NCBI GenBank assembly: GCA_049680365.1
Contig: JBAUHQ010000191.1
Location: 1 to 64,000 of the forward strand
Reading direction: 5' to 3'
Length of the DNA: 64,000 nt
DNA from: K23-9 sp049680365
GTDB lineage: Bacteria > Planctomycetota > Planctomycetia > Pirellulales > Pirellulaceae
The translations under genes were made by a program, and so were the position numbers. Under the pieces are notes generated by a model that was given only the letters and a program-made list of their open reading frames with translations, made no database searches and was not told where the DNA came from. Of the stretch, positions 1 to 8,456 are shown in pieces. Within the stretch, counting starts at the first letter, position 1; each line of letters starts with the position of its first letter.

Positions 1-795
1 GCGGATCTGGGAGTCGAGACGATTTCGGGAGATTTGCTGGCCGACGGTTTTGTTGATGATTTGCCCGATGCGGACAATGTAATCCATATGACGGGGATGA
101 AGTTCGGCACGGGCACCAACGCAGCATCTACTTGGGCGATGAACACTTATCTGCCGACGTTGGTTTGCCGTCGCTATCGCAAGTCGCGGATCATGGCGTT
201 TTCGACCGGCAATGTTTACCCGCATGTTGAGGTCGCAGGGAATTGGTCGCGGGAAGACGACGATCTGCTGCCCGTGGGCGAATACGGCATGTCGGCGCTC
301 GGACGCGAACGGATGTTTCAGTACTTCAGCGATGCGTATCAGGTTCCAACGGCGCTAGTGCGGTTGAACTATGCCGTTGAAATGCGATATGGGGTGCTGG
401 TCGATATTGCGAGGCAAGTTTACTCGGGCGCAACAATTGATCTTTCGATGGGCTACGCCAACGTGATTTGGCAGGGCGATGCCAACGCGATGGCGATTGC
501 GGCGTTGGCTGGCGCGACCATGCCCGCCAAAGGGATCAACGTGGCAGGGCCCGAACTGGTCTGCGTGGAAACCGTAGCGAATCAGTTTGCAGAGCTATTT
601 AGTTTAGAGGCGAAGTTTTCGGGGCATGCAGCGCCGACGGCTTTGCTGAATGATGGCAGCGCAGCACACGCGAGATTTGGAAAACCAAGGGTAACGTTGG
701 AGCAAATGATTGAGTGGATTGCGGACTGGATTTCGCGAGATCAACCGTCGCTTGATAAGCCGACACACTTTGAAGTTCGTAGTGGAAAGTTTTAG
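1..795 (+). CDS. NAD-dependent epimerase/dehydratase family protein (5' end outside window)
   Basis: The reading frame is open from base 1, so the gene begins upstream and its N-terminal glycine-rich NAD-binding loop is not visible. What remains fits the second half of a Rossmann-fold short-chain dehydrogenase/epimerase: a FSTGNVYP strand, a YGMSALGRER helix and an LVRLNYAVE segment. The usual YxxxK catalytic pair is not intact: the tyrosine is present but the +4 residue is alanine, so the chemistry may differ from classical sugar epimerases. It ends 6 bases before the DapA-family gene, so the two are probably co-transcribed and may act on the same sugar or keto acid. Substrate unknown. Confidence 0.8.
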   Translation, partial: ADLGVETISGDLLADGFVDDLPDADNVIHMTGMKFGTGTNAASTWAMNTYLPTLVCRRYRKSRIMAFSTGNVYPHVEVAGNWSREDDDLLPVGEYGMSALGRERMFQYFSDAYQVPTALVRLNYAVEMRYGVLVDIARQVYSGATIDLSMGYANVIWQGDANAMAIAALAGATMPAKGINVAGPELVCVETVANQFAELFSLEAKFSGHAAPTALLNDGSAAHARFGKPRVTLEQMIEWIADWISRDQPSLDKPTHFEVRSGKF

Positions 796-801
796 ACTGT
801 G

Positions 802-1848
802 ATGGACGACAGGATTCATGAAGTGCTCAATCTTGGCATCGCTATTTCGGCTCACCCTTTGGCGCTCGACGTCGACCGTCAATTGGACGAATGCAGTCAG
901 CGTGCACTGGCGCGGTACTACTTGGCCGCCGGGGCGGGTGGGCTGGCCGTAGGTGTGCATACGACTCAGTTTGCCATCCACGATCCATCGGTTGGCTGGT
1001 ACGAACGAGTGCTGAGGATTGCAGCCGAAGAAATGGATCAGGCGGAAAACGAAGAAACGGTTCGTGTTGCGGGAATCGTTGGTGATACGAAGCAAGCGGT
1101 TGGTGAAGCTGGCTTGGCTAGCGAGCTCGGTTACCACTGTGGGTTGCTGGGTTTGTCAGCGATGCGCGGTGCAAGTGAAGATGAATTGATCGCGCATTGT
1201 CGCGCCGTTGCAAAGGTGATTCCTGTATTCGGATTTTACTTGCAGCCAGGTGTCGGCGGAATCGACTTGCCGTATTCGTTTTGGCGCCGCTTCGTCGATA
1301 TCGATAATGTTGTGGCGATTAAGATTGCCGCGTTTGATCGCTACAAAACGTTGGATGTGATTCGAGCCGTTTCGGACGCAGGACGTGATGAAATTGCTCT
1401 ATACACAGGCAACGATGACAACATCGTGGGTGATTTGATTAGCCAATATCGATTGATTGGTAGTGACGGCGTGATGCGCCGGCGAAGGTTTGCTGGTGGG
1501 TTACTGGGACACTGGGCGGTGTGGACGCGGAACGCCGCACACTTGTTGTTGCAGTGCAGAGAATCACATAAGGATTCGTCTTTGCTGCCCGAGTTGTTGA
1601 TCCGAAATGGCGAAGTGACCGACTGCAACGCGGTGCTGTTCGATGCGGCTCATGGCTTTGCCGGGTGCATTCCGGGCATCATGGAGGTGCTTCGTCGGCA
1701 AGGTTTAGTGCAAACGAATTTGTGCTTAGAACCAGGCGAATGTTTAAGTCCAGGACAAGCTGAACAGATCGATCGTATCTGTGCCGCGTATCCACACTTG
1801 ACCGACGATGAGTTTGTAAAAGCGGGGCTAGCCGAGTGGTTGGCATAG
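802..1848 (+). CDS. Dihydrodipicolinate synthase / N-acetylneuraminate lyase family protein
   Basis: About 348 residues, a little longer than typical DapA (about 290-300). A (beta/alpha)8 aldolase of the class I Schiff-base type is suggested by the VVAIKIAAFDRYKTLD segment, whose first lysine is the likely Schiff-base residue, and by a following LYTGNDDNI strand. A GTG at 799 precedes the ATG directly; ATG 802 is chosen, with a GGAAAG element upstream. Because it follows an epimerase-family gene by 6 bases and is divergent from housekeeping DapA, a role in sugar-acid or keto-acid cleavage is more likely than lysine synthesis. That is inference. The gene ends in a short convergent junction with queC. 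Confidence 0.75.
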   Translation: MDDRIHEVLNLGIAISAHPLALDVDRQLDECSQRALARYYLAAGAGGLAVGVHTTQFAIHDPSVGWYERVLRIAAEEMDQAENEETVRVAGIVGDTKQAVGEAGLASELGYHCGLLGLSAMRGASEDELIAHCRAVAKVIPVFGFYLQPGVGGIDLPYSFWRRFVDIDNVVAIKIAAFDRYKTLDVIRAVSDAGRDEIALYTGNDDNIVGDLISQYRLIGSDGVMRRRRFAGGLLGHWAVWTRNAAHLLLQCRESHKDSSLLPELLIRNGEVTDCNAVLFDAAHGFAGCIPGIMEVLRRQGLVQTNLCLEPGECLSPGQAEQIDRICAAYPHLTDDEFVKAGLAEWLA

Positions 1849-1858
1849 TAGCCATCAT

Positions 1859-1880
1859 TCGGAGGCTGACGGCTACCTTG
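1859..1880 (+). repeat. Dispersed repeat TCGGAG-N6-GGCTAC(C/T)TTG, copy 1
   Basis: A 22-base motif in the 24-base junction between the convergent DapA-family gene and queC. It overlaps the queC stop codon. Related copies lie at 15818-15839 and 41122-41143, also in convergent junctions and in the same orientation. Function unknown. Confidence 0.5.
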
Positions 1881-2565
1881 TTGGGTCGGTCATTCCGTTT
1901 TCTTGAAAGCCCTTTTGACGCAACAGGCAGGCGTCGCAGTGGCTGCAGGGTTTGCCGCCGGGGAGTGGGTCGTAGCAGGAAAGTGTGTCGCTGTAGTCGA
2001 CACCCAGGGAAAGTCCTTTGGCGATGATTTGTGCTTTCGTTAAATCGATCAGTGGCGTGTGGATGGTCATGCGATCGGTGTCCGTGACGCCGGACTTGGT
2101 TGCCAAGTTCGCCATGGCCTCGAACGCAGCGATGTACTCGCTTCGGCAATCGGGATAGCCGCTGTAGTCCAGTGCGTTGACGCCGATGTAGATGTCGTGC
2201 GATTGGATTGTTTCGGCCAGCGCAAGTGCGAGCGATAGGAAAACGGTGTTTCGCGCGGGCACGTACGTGACTGGGATCTCGCTACCCATTTGGTCGACAC
2301 TGTCCGCCTTGGGAACGGCGATGGCGTTGTCGGTCAGTGCTGATCCGCCGAACTGAGCCAAGTTGATGTCGACGACTCGGTGCGACACGGCGTCCAAAGT
2401 CTTGGCAAGTTTTTCCGCACGCTGCAGTTCGTATTCGTGGCGTTGGCCGTAACGAAAGCTGATGGCGTGCGGTGCGAAACCACTTTCACGAGCAATCGCC
2501 AAACAAGTCGCGCTGTCCAAACCGCCAGAAAGTAGAACGACGGCGGGAGGTCTTTCGTTAGTCAC
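1873..2565 (-). CDS. queC: 7-cyano-7-deazaguanine synthase
   Basis: QueC converts 7-carboxy-7-deazaguanine to preQ0 with ATP and ammonia, for queuosine synthesis. The protein has the N-type ATP-pyrophosphatase loop LLSGGLDSAT near its start, a FRYGQRH strand, and a C-terminal zinc site with four cysteines (SCYDP, KPCSHCDAC). The frame is open to 2619, but a GTG at 2565 has GGAAGA 5-6 bases upstream and gives a normal length of 230 residues, so it is preferred. That start overlaps the stop of the YhaM-like gene by 8 bases, which implies translational coupling. No queD, queE or queF lies in the window. Confidence 0.93.
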   Translation of the reverse strand: MTNERPPAVVLLSGGLDSATCLAIARESGFAPHAISFRYGQRHEYELQRAEKLAKTLDAVSHRVVDINLAQFGGSALTDNAIAVPKADSVDQMGSEIPVTYVPARNTVFLSLALALAETIQSHDIYIGVNALDYSGYPDCRSEYIAAFEAMANLATKSGVTDTDRMTIHTPLIDLTKAQIIAKGLSLGVDYSDTLSCYDPLPGGKPCSHCDACLLRQKGFQENGMTDPTR

Positions 2566-3523
2566 GTTTCTTCCAGAGTTTGCGTCCGATCGACGGGTTG
2601 TAGTTGGTCCAGTTACCATCCGCGGCGACGTCCGATTCGATCACGCTGGTATAGGACGTCAGCTTGGCGTCCAAGTTATCGATGTGATGCAGTGCGACAG
2701 CTTCTAGCGTCACGGGCAGTTTTGGGCTTCCAAATTCCAGTTGGCCGTGGTGGCTGACGATCAAATGTTCCAAGTGCAGTTTCAATTCCGATGGGAAACG
2801 ATCGCTGCTGTCGGCTTGGAGAGCGTCGATCTTTTCGCCCAACATCTGGATGCCGATCACGATGTGGCCGAGCATTTGTCCGCGGTCGGTGTAAGAAATT
2901 TCGCCGCCCGAGGAAAGCTCTTCGATTTTTCCAAGGTCGTGCAGGAAAGCGCCGAACGTCAACAGCTCGGTATCCATTTGCGGATAGCGCGGGCCGACCA
3001 GTTGGCACATTTCCATCAAGTCGATGGTGTGTCGCAGCAGTCCGCCTGGGTAAGCGTGATGATTGGACACGGCTGCGGCAGCGGATTTCAGGCGGCCGAG
3101 TAGTTCTTCGTCTGCGAGGTAGGTTTCGCCGAGCGCTCGAAGATGAATGTTTCGTAAACCGCCCAAGAGTTCGCGGAGTCGTGTTTCTAACTGGTCAGCG
3201 GCTTGCGCGTCGAAGCGTTCGAATTCGGAAAGCTCTATTTCCGACGGATCCATCCGCTCGATCGTCGTGACGATGACTTGCAAGTTTCCGTTATGGATTT
3301 GAGTGCGTCCTTTGCAGAACACATAGTCGCCGCGGTCGAACGCTTCGAACATCTTTTCGTCGGCGTTCCACATCATGCCAGCGATTGTGCCGGAACGGTC
3401 TGACAGCCGCATCAAGATGTACTTGCCGCCTTGTCGGTTGACGCGAAGTTGTTTGTCGGCGGCTTGAAAAGCCTGTTCGAAGGATTGTCCGTCGGTCAGT
3501 TCAACGATCGGCGTGCGATTCAC
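2558..3523 (-). CDS. YhaM-like 3'-5' exoribonuclease (OB fold plus HD domain)
   Basis: About 321 residues, matching the YhaM/CBF1 family in length and order: an N-terminal OB-fold region (YILMRLSDRSGTIAGMMW, then GDYVFCKGR) and a C-terminal HD phosphohydrolase domain with HAYPGGLLRHT and FLHDLGKIEEL, whose His and Asp residues form the metal site. In Firmicutes, YhaM trims RNA and single-stranded DNA 3' ends. The frame opens at a TTG (3541); the GTG at 3523 gives an N terminus closer to family members, but neither has a good ribosome site. It is followed by queC with an 8-base overlap. RNA turnover is inferred from the family. Confidence 0.85.
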   Translation of the reverse strand: MNRTPIVELTDGQSFEQAFQAADKQLRVNRQGGKYILMRLSDRSGTIAGMMWNADEKMFEAFDRGDYVFCKGRTQIHNGNLQVIVTTIERMDPSEIELSEFERFDAQAADQLETRLRELLGGLRNIHLRALGETYLADEELLGRLKSAAAAVSNHHAYPGGLLRHTIDLMEMCQLVGPRYPQMDTELLTFGAFLHDLGKIEELSSGGEISYTDRGQMLGHIVIGIQMLGEKIDALQADSSDRFPSELKLHLEHLIVSHHGQLEFGSPKLPVTLEAVALHHIDNLDAKLTSYTSVIESDVAADGNWTNYNPSIGRKLWKKRD

Positions 3524-3544
3524 GGCAGACTCAAGTGGCAAAAT

Positions 3545-3560
3545 GGGGCAGGGCAGGGCA
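3545..3560 (-). repeat. CCCTGCCCTGCCC-type dispersed motif (first of about eight)
   Basis: The minus strand reads TGCCCTGCCCTGCCCC just upstream of the YhaM-like gene. Close matches occur at 12501-12514, 14304-14318 (G-rich on +), and 20672-20686, 23899-23914, 34004-34018, 41244-41256 and 53710-53724 (C-rich on +). Some are intergenic and some are in frame within genes. A motif this long should not recur by chance in 64 kb. Role unknown. Confidence 0.55.
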
Positions 3561-3811
3561 CAAGCGAGTTGAAAAGCATGTCGTCAATGACCGTGATTTG
3601 GCAAGCCCTGAGAACGAGGATGCCCGAGAAAGGCAGCGTTGACTATTGTTTTGTAAGTGTTTCGGACGAATATCATAGACTCCAATATTTACTGGGATTG
3701 GTTGCAACGACCCGATCGCTGCATCATGCTATGTGTCTTGTCGATGTGCTGGTCATTCGGTCCGAACGCTGTGATTCGACTTGATTGAATAGTTCTATTT
3801 CTTAAAAGTCG

Positions 3812-4513
3812 ATGAACTCTATGCCCTCTGATTCTTCATCAGATTCTGTACTGAAATCGTCCGTCAATTTGGTGCGTTCATCACATACGTGGACCGAAGC
3901 GGACAGCGCAGCTGGGTTTGTGCTGCGATACCTCTCGCCCATGCGGCGACAGTTGGCTTTGGTGCTGGGGTCCAAAGACGAAGCCGACGAAGCGTTGAAG
4001 ATCTTGCTTGCCCATTTGGTTCAAGCTGGCTTTGGCGAACACAAGCGAGGACGTTTGCGGGATTTCTTGGCGCGGGGGCTGCGTTCTTGTGCCAAGGCAA
4101 GAATGAACGACATGCCCGAGCAGGATCGTGCCAAAGTAAACTTGGACAGTATTACGCTAGGGTCCAAGGAGTGGTTGAGCTATTGGCGAGACTGCATGTT
4201 GGAAAGGGCGTGGCGAGCACTGGAGCGTCATGAGCATCAACAGCCAGACTTGCCAGTGTTTTCCGTCTTGAGTGTTGTCACGACGCATCCCAAGGCCACG
4301 CCCAAAGAGTGGCTGACACGGATCAAAAACGAATACGCGATCGAGTTGACAGCTGATCAGCTTCAAGACACTTTGGTGCCCGCTCGTGCAATGTTCGCGC
4401 AGCTAATCGCTGACGAAATTGTCGAAACGTTGGAGAATCCCACAAAGGGCGACGTCAAGGAAGAAATCAAGGTGTTGGGGATGGCTCATGCGTTCAGTGG
4501 TTTGGCCGTCTAA
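3812..4513 (+). CDS. Sigma-70-like (ECF-type) protein, divergent
   Basis: A 233-residue protein with no clear catalytic domain. Residues 35-95 (VLRYLSPMRRQLALVLGSKDEADEAL, then GRLRDFLARGLRS) resemble the region 2 helix and the GRFRDYL pattern of planctomycete ECF sigma factors. The C-terminal half (PKEWLTRI, then LTADQLQDTL) lacks a convincing region 4 helix-turn-helix. It may be a sigma-like regulator that has lost promoter recognition, or a distinct family that shares only the helical pattern. It has no strong ribosome site and stands alone between the YhaM-like gene and the cytochrome gene. Assignment is tentative. Confidence 0.5.
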   Translation: MNSMPSDSSSDSVLKSSVNLVRSSHTWTEADSAAGFVLRYLSPMRRQLALVLGSKDEADEALKILLAHLVQAGFGEHKRGRLRDFLARGLRSCAKARMNDMPEQDRAKVNLDSITLGSKEWLSYWRDCMLERAWRALERHEHQQPDLPVFSVLSVVTTHPKATPKEWLTRIKNEYAIELTADQLQDTLVPARAMFAQLIADEIVETLENPTKGDVKEEIKVLGMAHAFSGLAV

Positions 4514-4761
4514 ACACCTACCGTGTTGCAGACTGTGTCGATTTGCAATGATCTGAAAGTGTGCACTCAGGCCAGAAATGGGTGGTTTTGGATGCTCTTT
4601 TCTCCCTTTTAGTGTTCCGCCAGCACGGTAGTGGAAACGGGTTCCCTCTGCGGTGATACTAGTTCAATCTATCGAGGCGGATGGGTCGGGCATTTGACGC
4701 CGACGTCTCCAGCACGATGGATCCTGCCCCTGAAACTCACCTTCGAATGGAAGATACCAAC

Positions 4762-5883
4762 ATGCATCGCCAGAGATCGATACCCCAGTTTGCTCGTTTG
4801 AAGATGGCGATTTCATTCGTGTTGCTTGTCGGATTGGTCGCGGGGCCGGCGAAATTGTGCGCTCTGGAATCGGCAACCGCTCAGCCGGTCACAGAGAAGA
4901 GTTCATCGCCGGTTGACGAGGATGGTCATGTCGTGAATTTCAACCGCGACATTGCCCCGATCTTTCGTGCGAAGTGCCTGTCATGTCACGGCCCCGAGGA
5001 TGCCAAGGAGGACTTTCGAGTCGACGTGGAAGAATCGGTAATGGATTACATCGAACCGGGCGATGTCGAATCGAGCGCGATGTATACGGACTACCTATTG
5101 AGCGACGATGAAGACATGCTGATGCCGCCACCGGCGAAAGGCGGCCCACTGTCGCCAGGTGAATTGGCGTTGATCCGATTGTGGATCGAAGAAGGTGGAG
5201 ACTGGCCCAGTGATGCCAACGTCGCCGATGTGTCTGCAGTTGTTCCTGAGATCGCTGTGGTCGAACAAAAATCACTGATCGGTCGAGCGTGGGCTTTTCA
5301 AGGATTCTTTCATCCCGCGACGATCCACTTTCCAGTCGCGCTGCTGACCTTTGGTGCGATCTTTGTTGTCTTGGGATGGAAGTGGCCGGTGTTGGGCACA
5401 CAGATTCCGCTGGCATGCTTGTTGTTTGGCGCGGTGTCGGCAGTGGGCGCGACCATGATGGGATGGGCGTTTGCACCGGAAAAGGGTTACCCCGGCTGGA
5501 CGCACTTTGATATGGACAACGAATTTTTCTGGCATCGTTGGGGCGGAATGATTGTCACCGTTTTCAGCCTCATCATGGCCGGCATCGCTTTGATGGGAAT
5601 CAAGCGTGGCGACGAATCGCTAACAAAAATCTGGAAAGTCGGATTGTTGGTCGCCGCGGGGATGGTGGGAGCAGTAGGGCACCAAGGTGGCGAATTGACC
5701 TATGGCAAAGATCACTATCCACGAGCTTTCCGAATACTGTTTGGTACGCCCGAAGACGCTGAGCCGGAGGTTGACGCTAAGCCGGTCTTTGACGCGGCGA
5801 CCACCACGGTCTCGGTAGATAAGTCATCCAGCCCTGTTGCCAGTCCTGTTGCCAACTCAGTCTTGCAAACGAAACGGAATTGA
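4762..5883 (+). CDS. Planctomycete-type cytochrome c domain fused to DUF2231 membrane domain
   Basis: About 373 residues. A signal segment (AISFVLLVGLVAGPAKLCA) is followed by a planctomycete cytochrome c (PSC1) domain with the haem motif CLSCH, the typical NFNRDIAPIF lead-in and a MPPPAKGGPLS segment that may supply the distal methionine. The C-terminal half has the DUF2231 pattern FHPATIHFPVALLTFGAIF and about four membrane helices. The frame opens at 4681, but ATG 4762 has GGAAGA 7 bases upstream and gives a normal signal peptide. It likely lies in the cytoplasmic membrane with the haem domain outside, in electron transfer. Its stop overlaps the possible TTG start of ppk. Confidence 0.83.
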   Translation: MHRQRSIPQFARLKMAISFVLLVGLVAGPAKLCALESATAQPVTEKSSSPVDEDGHVVNFNRDIAPIFRAKCLSCHGPEDAKEDFRVDVEESVMDYIEPGDVESSAMYTDYLLSDDEDMLMPPPAKGGPLSPGELALIRLWIEEGGDWPSDANVADVSAVVPEIAVVEQKSLIGRAWAFQGFFHPATIHFPVALLTFGAIFVVLGWKWPVLGTQIPLACLLFGAVSAVGATMMGWAFAPEKGYPGWTHFDMDNEFFWHRWGGMIVTVFSLIMAGIALMGIKRGDESLTKIWKVGLLVAAGMVGAVGHQGGELTYGKDHYPRAFRILFGTPEDAEPEVDAKPVFDAATTTVSVDKSSSPVASPVANSVLQTKRN

Positions 5884-5885
5884 TT

Positions 5886-8084
5886 GTGGCGAAGAAACGT
5901 AAAAGTAAGAAGGCGAACAAAGAGGCAATGGACAAGCCGTTGCCGGAAGACCGGTTTATCAATCGCGAGTTAAGCTGGCTGGAATTCAATCGACGCGTTT
6001 TGGAACAAGCGGCTGACGAGAGTCTTCCCTTGTTAGAACGCGCAAAGTTTTTGGCGATTACGAGTTCCAATTTGGACGAATTCGTAATGGTACGTGTTGG
6101 CGGGTTGAGATTGCAGTTCCAACGCAATGCTCAGCAACGTGATCCAGCCGGATTGACGGTTGCTGATCAGCTAAACGCGGTTTTGGGTAAGGCTCAAATT
6201 ATCGTAAGCCAACAGTACCGATTGATGCGGGACTCCTTGGAGCCCAAATTGTGCGAAGCCGGTATCACGCGTGTTGATCTCAGCGCTTGCTCAGACAAGT
6301 GTGCGGTGGCTGCGGAAGCGAGATTCCGGTCCGATGTTTCGGCCGTCGTTTCACCGCAGCAAATCTCACACGACCATCCATTCCCGCTAATTCAAGGACT
6401 GGGCGTCCAGCTATGCGTCCGATTGGCAGCAGATCCGAAAACGGAATTGGGTGGCTTGCCGCCGGAAGAAGGCGATTCTCCCTGGCAATTTGCAGTCATC
6501 CCGATCGGCAGGGCTTTGGACCGAATGGTGTCGATGCCTTCCGATGGAGGCTACGCCTACGTCTTGCTTGAAGACTTGGTGACGCATTTCGTGGAAGAAT
6601 TTTTTCCAAATCGTGAAGTGCTTGAGTGTATTCCGCTGCGAGTGACGCGAAACGCTGATATTGAATTGCGTGAAGATTCAGCGGCCGATTTGCTGGGGGG
6701 AATGGAAGAAGTCTTGGAGAGTCGGCGCTATTCCAACGTTATCCGTTTGGAATACGGTGCCAACGCCAGTGACGCGATGATTGCGTTCTTTTCGGAATCG
6801 CTTGGATTGACGAATCAAGACTTGTTTCCGATCGATGGTCCGTTGGATTTGACCTATCTGTTTTCTCTGCATGGGTTGGAGGGATTCGAGTTTTTGAAGG
6901 ACGAAGTCTGGCCACCACAGCCGAGCCCGCAGATCGACGCGAGTGAAACAATGTTTGCGACGATCGCCGCCGGCGACGTTCTGCTGGTTCACCCGTACGA
7001 ACGATTTGATTCGGTTGTGAGGTTGATAGAAGAAGCCGCTGTTGATCCAGACGTATTGGCCATCAAGCAAGTCTTGTATCGAACCAGCAAGAGCAGTCCG
7101 ATTGTTGCAGCGCTAAAACGCGCGGCTGAACGCGGTAAATATGTTTCGGCGATTGTGGAGTTGAAAGCGCGTTTTGATGAGGCGAGGAATATCGAGTGGG
7201 CCCGCGAGATGGAGCACGCTGGAGTGCAAGTCATCTACGGAATTCGTGGGCTCAAGACGCACGCAAAAGTCTGCATTATTGTGAGGCGAGAGCCACAGGG
7301 CATTGTCCGCTACGTTCACTTTGGAACGGGAAACTACAACGAGGCGACCTCAAAACTTTACGGCGATATCTCGTTGTTGACCTGTGATGATGTTTTGGGA
7401 TCCGATGCAACCACGTTTTTTAATGCGGTGACCGGCGCAAGTCAGCCGCTACAGATGCAACAGTTGATTGCCGCGCCGATTGGCTTGCGCAAACGTTTGT
7501 TGGATCTAATCGATGCTGAACGTCAGCGTTGTCTGGAAGGCCAGAAAGGACAAGTGACGGCGAAACTGAATGCGTTGGTGGATACGCAGTTGATCGACGC
7601 GCTTTATCGGGCCAGCCAAGCGGGTGTAAAAGTTCGCTTGAACATTCGCGGTGTCTGCTGCCTGAAGCCCGGTGTCGAGGGACTGAGTGAGAATATCGAA
7701 GTGATTTCGATCGTGGACCGTTTTTTGGAGCACGCTCGGATTGTCTTGTTCCACCATGGGGGCGCGGAAGAGTTGCTCATTAGTAGCGCCGATTGGATGC
7801 CGCGTAACCTGGATCGTCGGATCGAATTGCTGGTGCCGGTGGTGGATGAAACGTGCCGCCGAAAACTGATCACGACGCTGAATCGTTATTTTGATGACAC
7901 GCAAAGCGCATGGCGAATGCTGCCCAGCGGAAACTACCAGCCGGTTGTGACTGATCAGACGCCCGTGCGTTCTCAATGGGAACTCTATCAGTGGATCTCT
8001 GGCAAAGTGCTGGACGCCCAGCAGAGTCGACGGACGACGTTTCAGACTCACGAACCACGTCGCGGGGACGAAAAAAAGGGTTGA
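5886..8084 (+). CDS. ppk1: Polyphosphate kinase 1
   Basis: PPK1 reversibly polymerises the gamma-phosphate of ATP into polyphosphate. The protein is about 732 residues with the four expected parts: N domain (NRELSWLEFNRRVLEQA), head domain, and two phospholipase-D-like C domains containing IRGLKTHAKVC, whose histidine matches the autophosphorylated residue, and FLEHARIV followed by SSADWMPRNLDRR. A Lys-rich N terminus precedes the fold. GTG 5886 is chosen; a TTG at 5880 overlapping the TGA of the cytochrome gene and an ATG at 5928 are alternatives. It directly follows the cytochrome/DUF2231 gene and is probably co-transcribed, linking respiration and phosphate storage (inference). Confidence 0.95.
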   Translation: MAKKRKSKKANKEAMDKPLPEDRFINRELSWLEFNRRVLEQAADESLPLLERAKFLAITSSNLDEFVMVRVGGLRLQFQRNAQQRDPAGLTVADQLNAVLGKAQIIVSQQYRLMRDSLEPKLCEAGITRVDLSACSDKCAVAAEARFRSDVSAVVSPQQISHDHPFPLIQGLGVQLCVRLAADPKTELGGLPPEEGDSPWQFAVIPIGRALDRMVSMPSDGGYAYVLLEDLVTHFVEEFFPNREVLECIPLRVTRNADIELREDSAADLLGGMEEVLESRRYSNVIRLEYGANASDAMIAFFSESLGLTNQDLFPIDGPLDLTYLFSLHGLEGFEFLKDEVWPPQPSPQIDASETMFATIAAGDVLLVHPYERFDSVVRLIEEAAVDPDVLAIKQVLYRTSKSSPIVAALKRAAERGKYVSAIVELKARFDEARNIEWAREMEHAGVQVIYGIRGLKTHAKVCIIVRREPQGIVRYVHFGTGNYNEATSKLYGDISLLTCDDVLGSDATTFFNAVTGASQPLQMQQLIAAPIGLRKRLLDLIDAERQRCLEGQKGQVTAKLNALVDTQLIDALYRASQAGVKVRLNIRGVCCLKPGVEGLSENIEVISIVDRFLEHARIVLFHHGGAEELLISSADWMPRNLDRRIELLVPVVDETCRRKLITTLNRYFDDTQSAWRMLPSGNYQPVVTDQTPVRSQWELYQWISGKVLDAQQSRRTTFQTHEPRRGDEKKG

Positions 8085-8456
8085 TCGGAGTTGTTGCGGT
8101 TTTCATCAAGTAATCGTTGAAACCCGAAAACGACCGTTTTGCTCGTCATTTAGCGAGAATCAACCGTTGCGAATCAAGATTTTGGCATCAAGATTTCGAT
8201 GACATGAATAACTACGTGATTGATATCCAAAGCGGCGATTTGGCGGCAAAAGTGGGGACCAGCCATGATTTATTTGGCAAAGAACTCCTGAACTGACGCA
8301 AATCCAGCCTCAGACGCAGTTTCGGGCACAAAACGAGTTCGATAATATACACGTTTGGACGATCGCGGCGTCTGACGCCCACATTGCAGACACTTCCTAG
8401 TTTCCGGATTATGCATGAGCTTCCTATTGGGTTTATACACGCGGCCTCATTGGATG
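8085..8456. other. Intergenic stretch without a recognised gene
   Basis: About 370 bases between ppk and the next gene. A possible -10-like GATAATATA lies near 8340. A 30-codon frame (8204-8296) starts with ATG but has no ribosome site, so it is not called. No clear terminator hairpin was found. Confidence 0.4.

Noticed and set aside
8204..8296. A 30-codon frame starting MNNYVID
   Set aside because: No ribosome site, no hydrophobic or leader-like pattern, and ppk is not an amino-acid synthesis gene.
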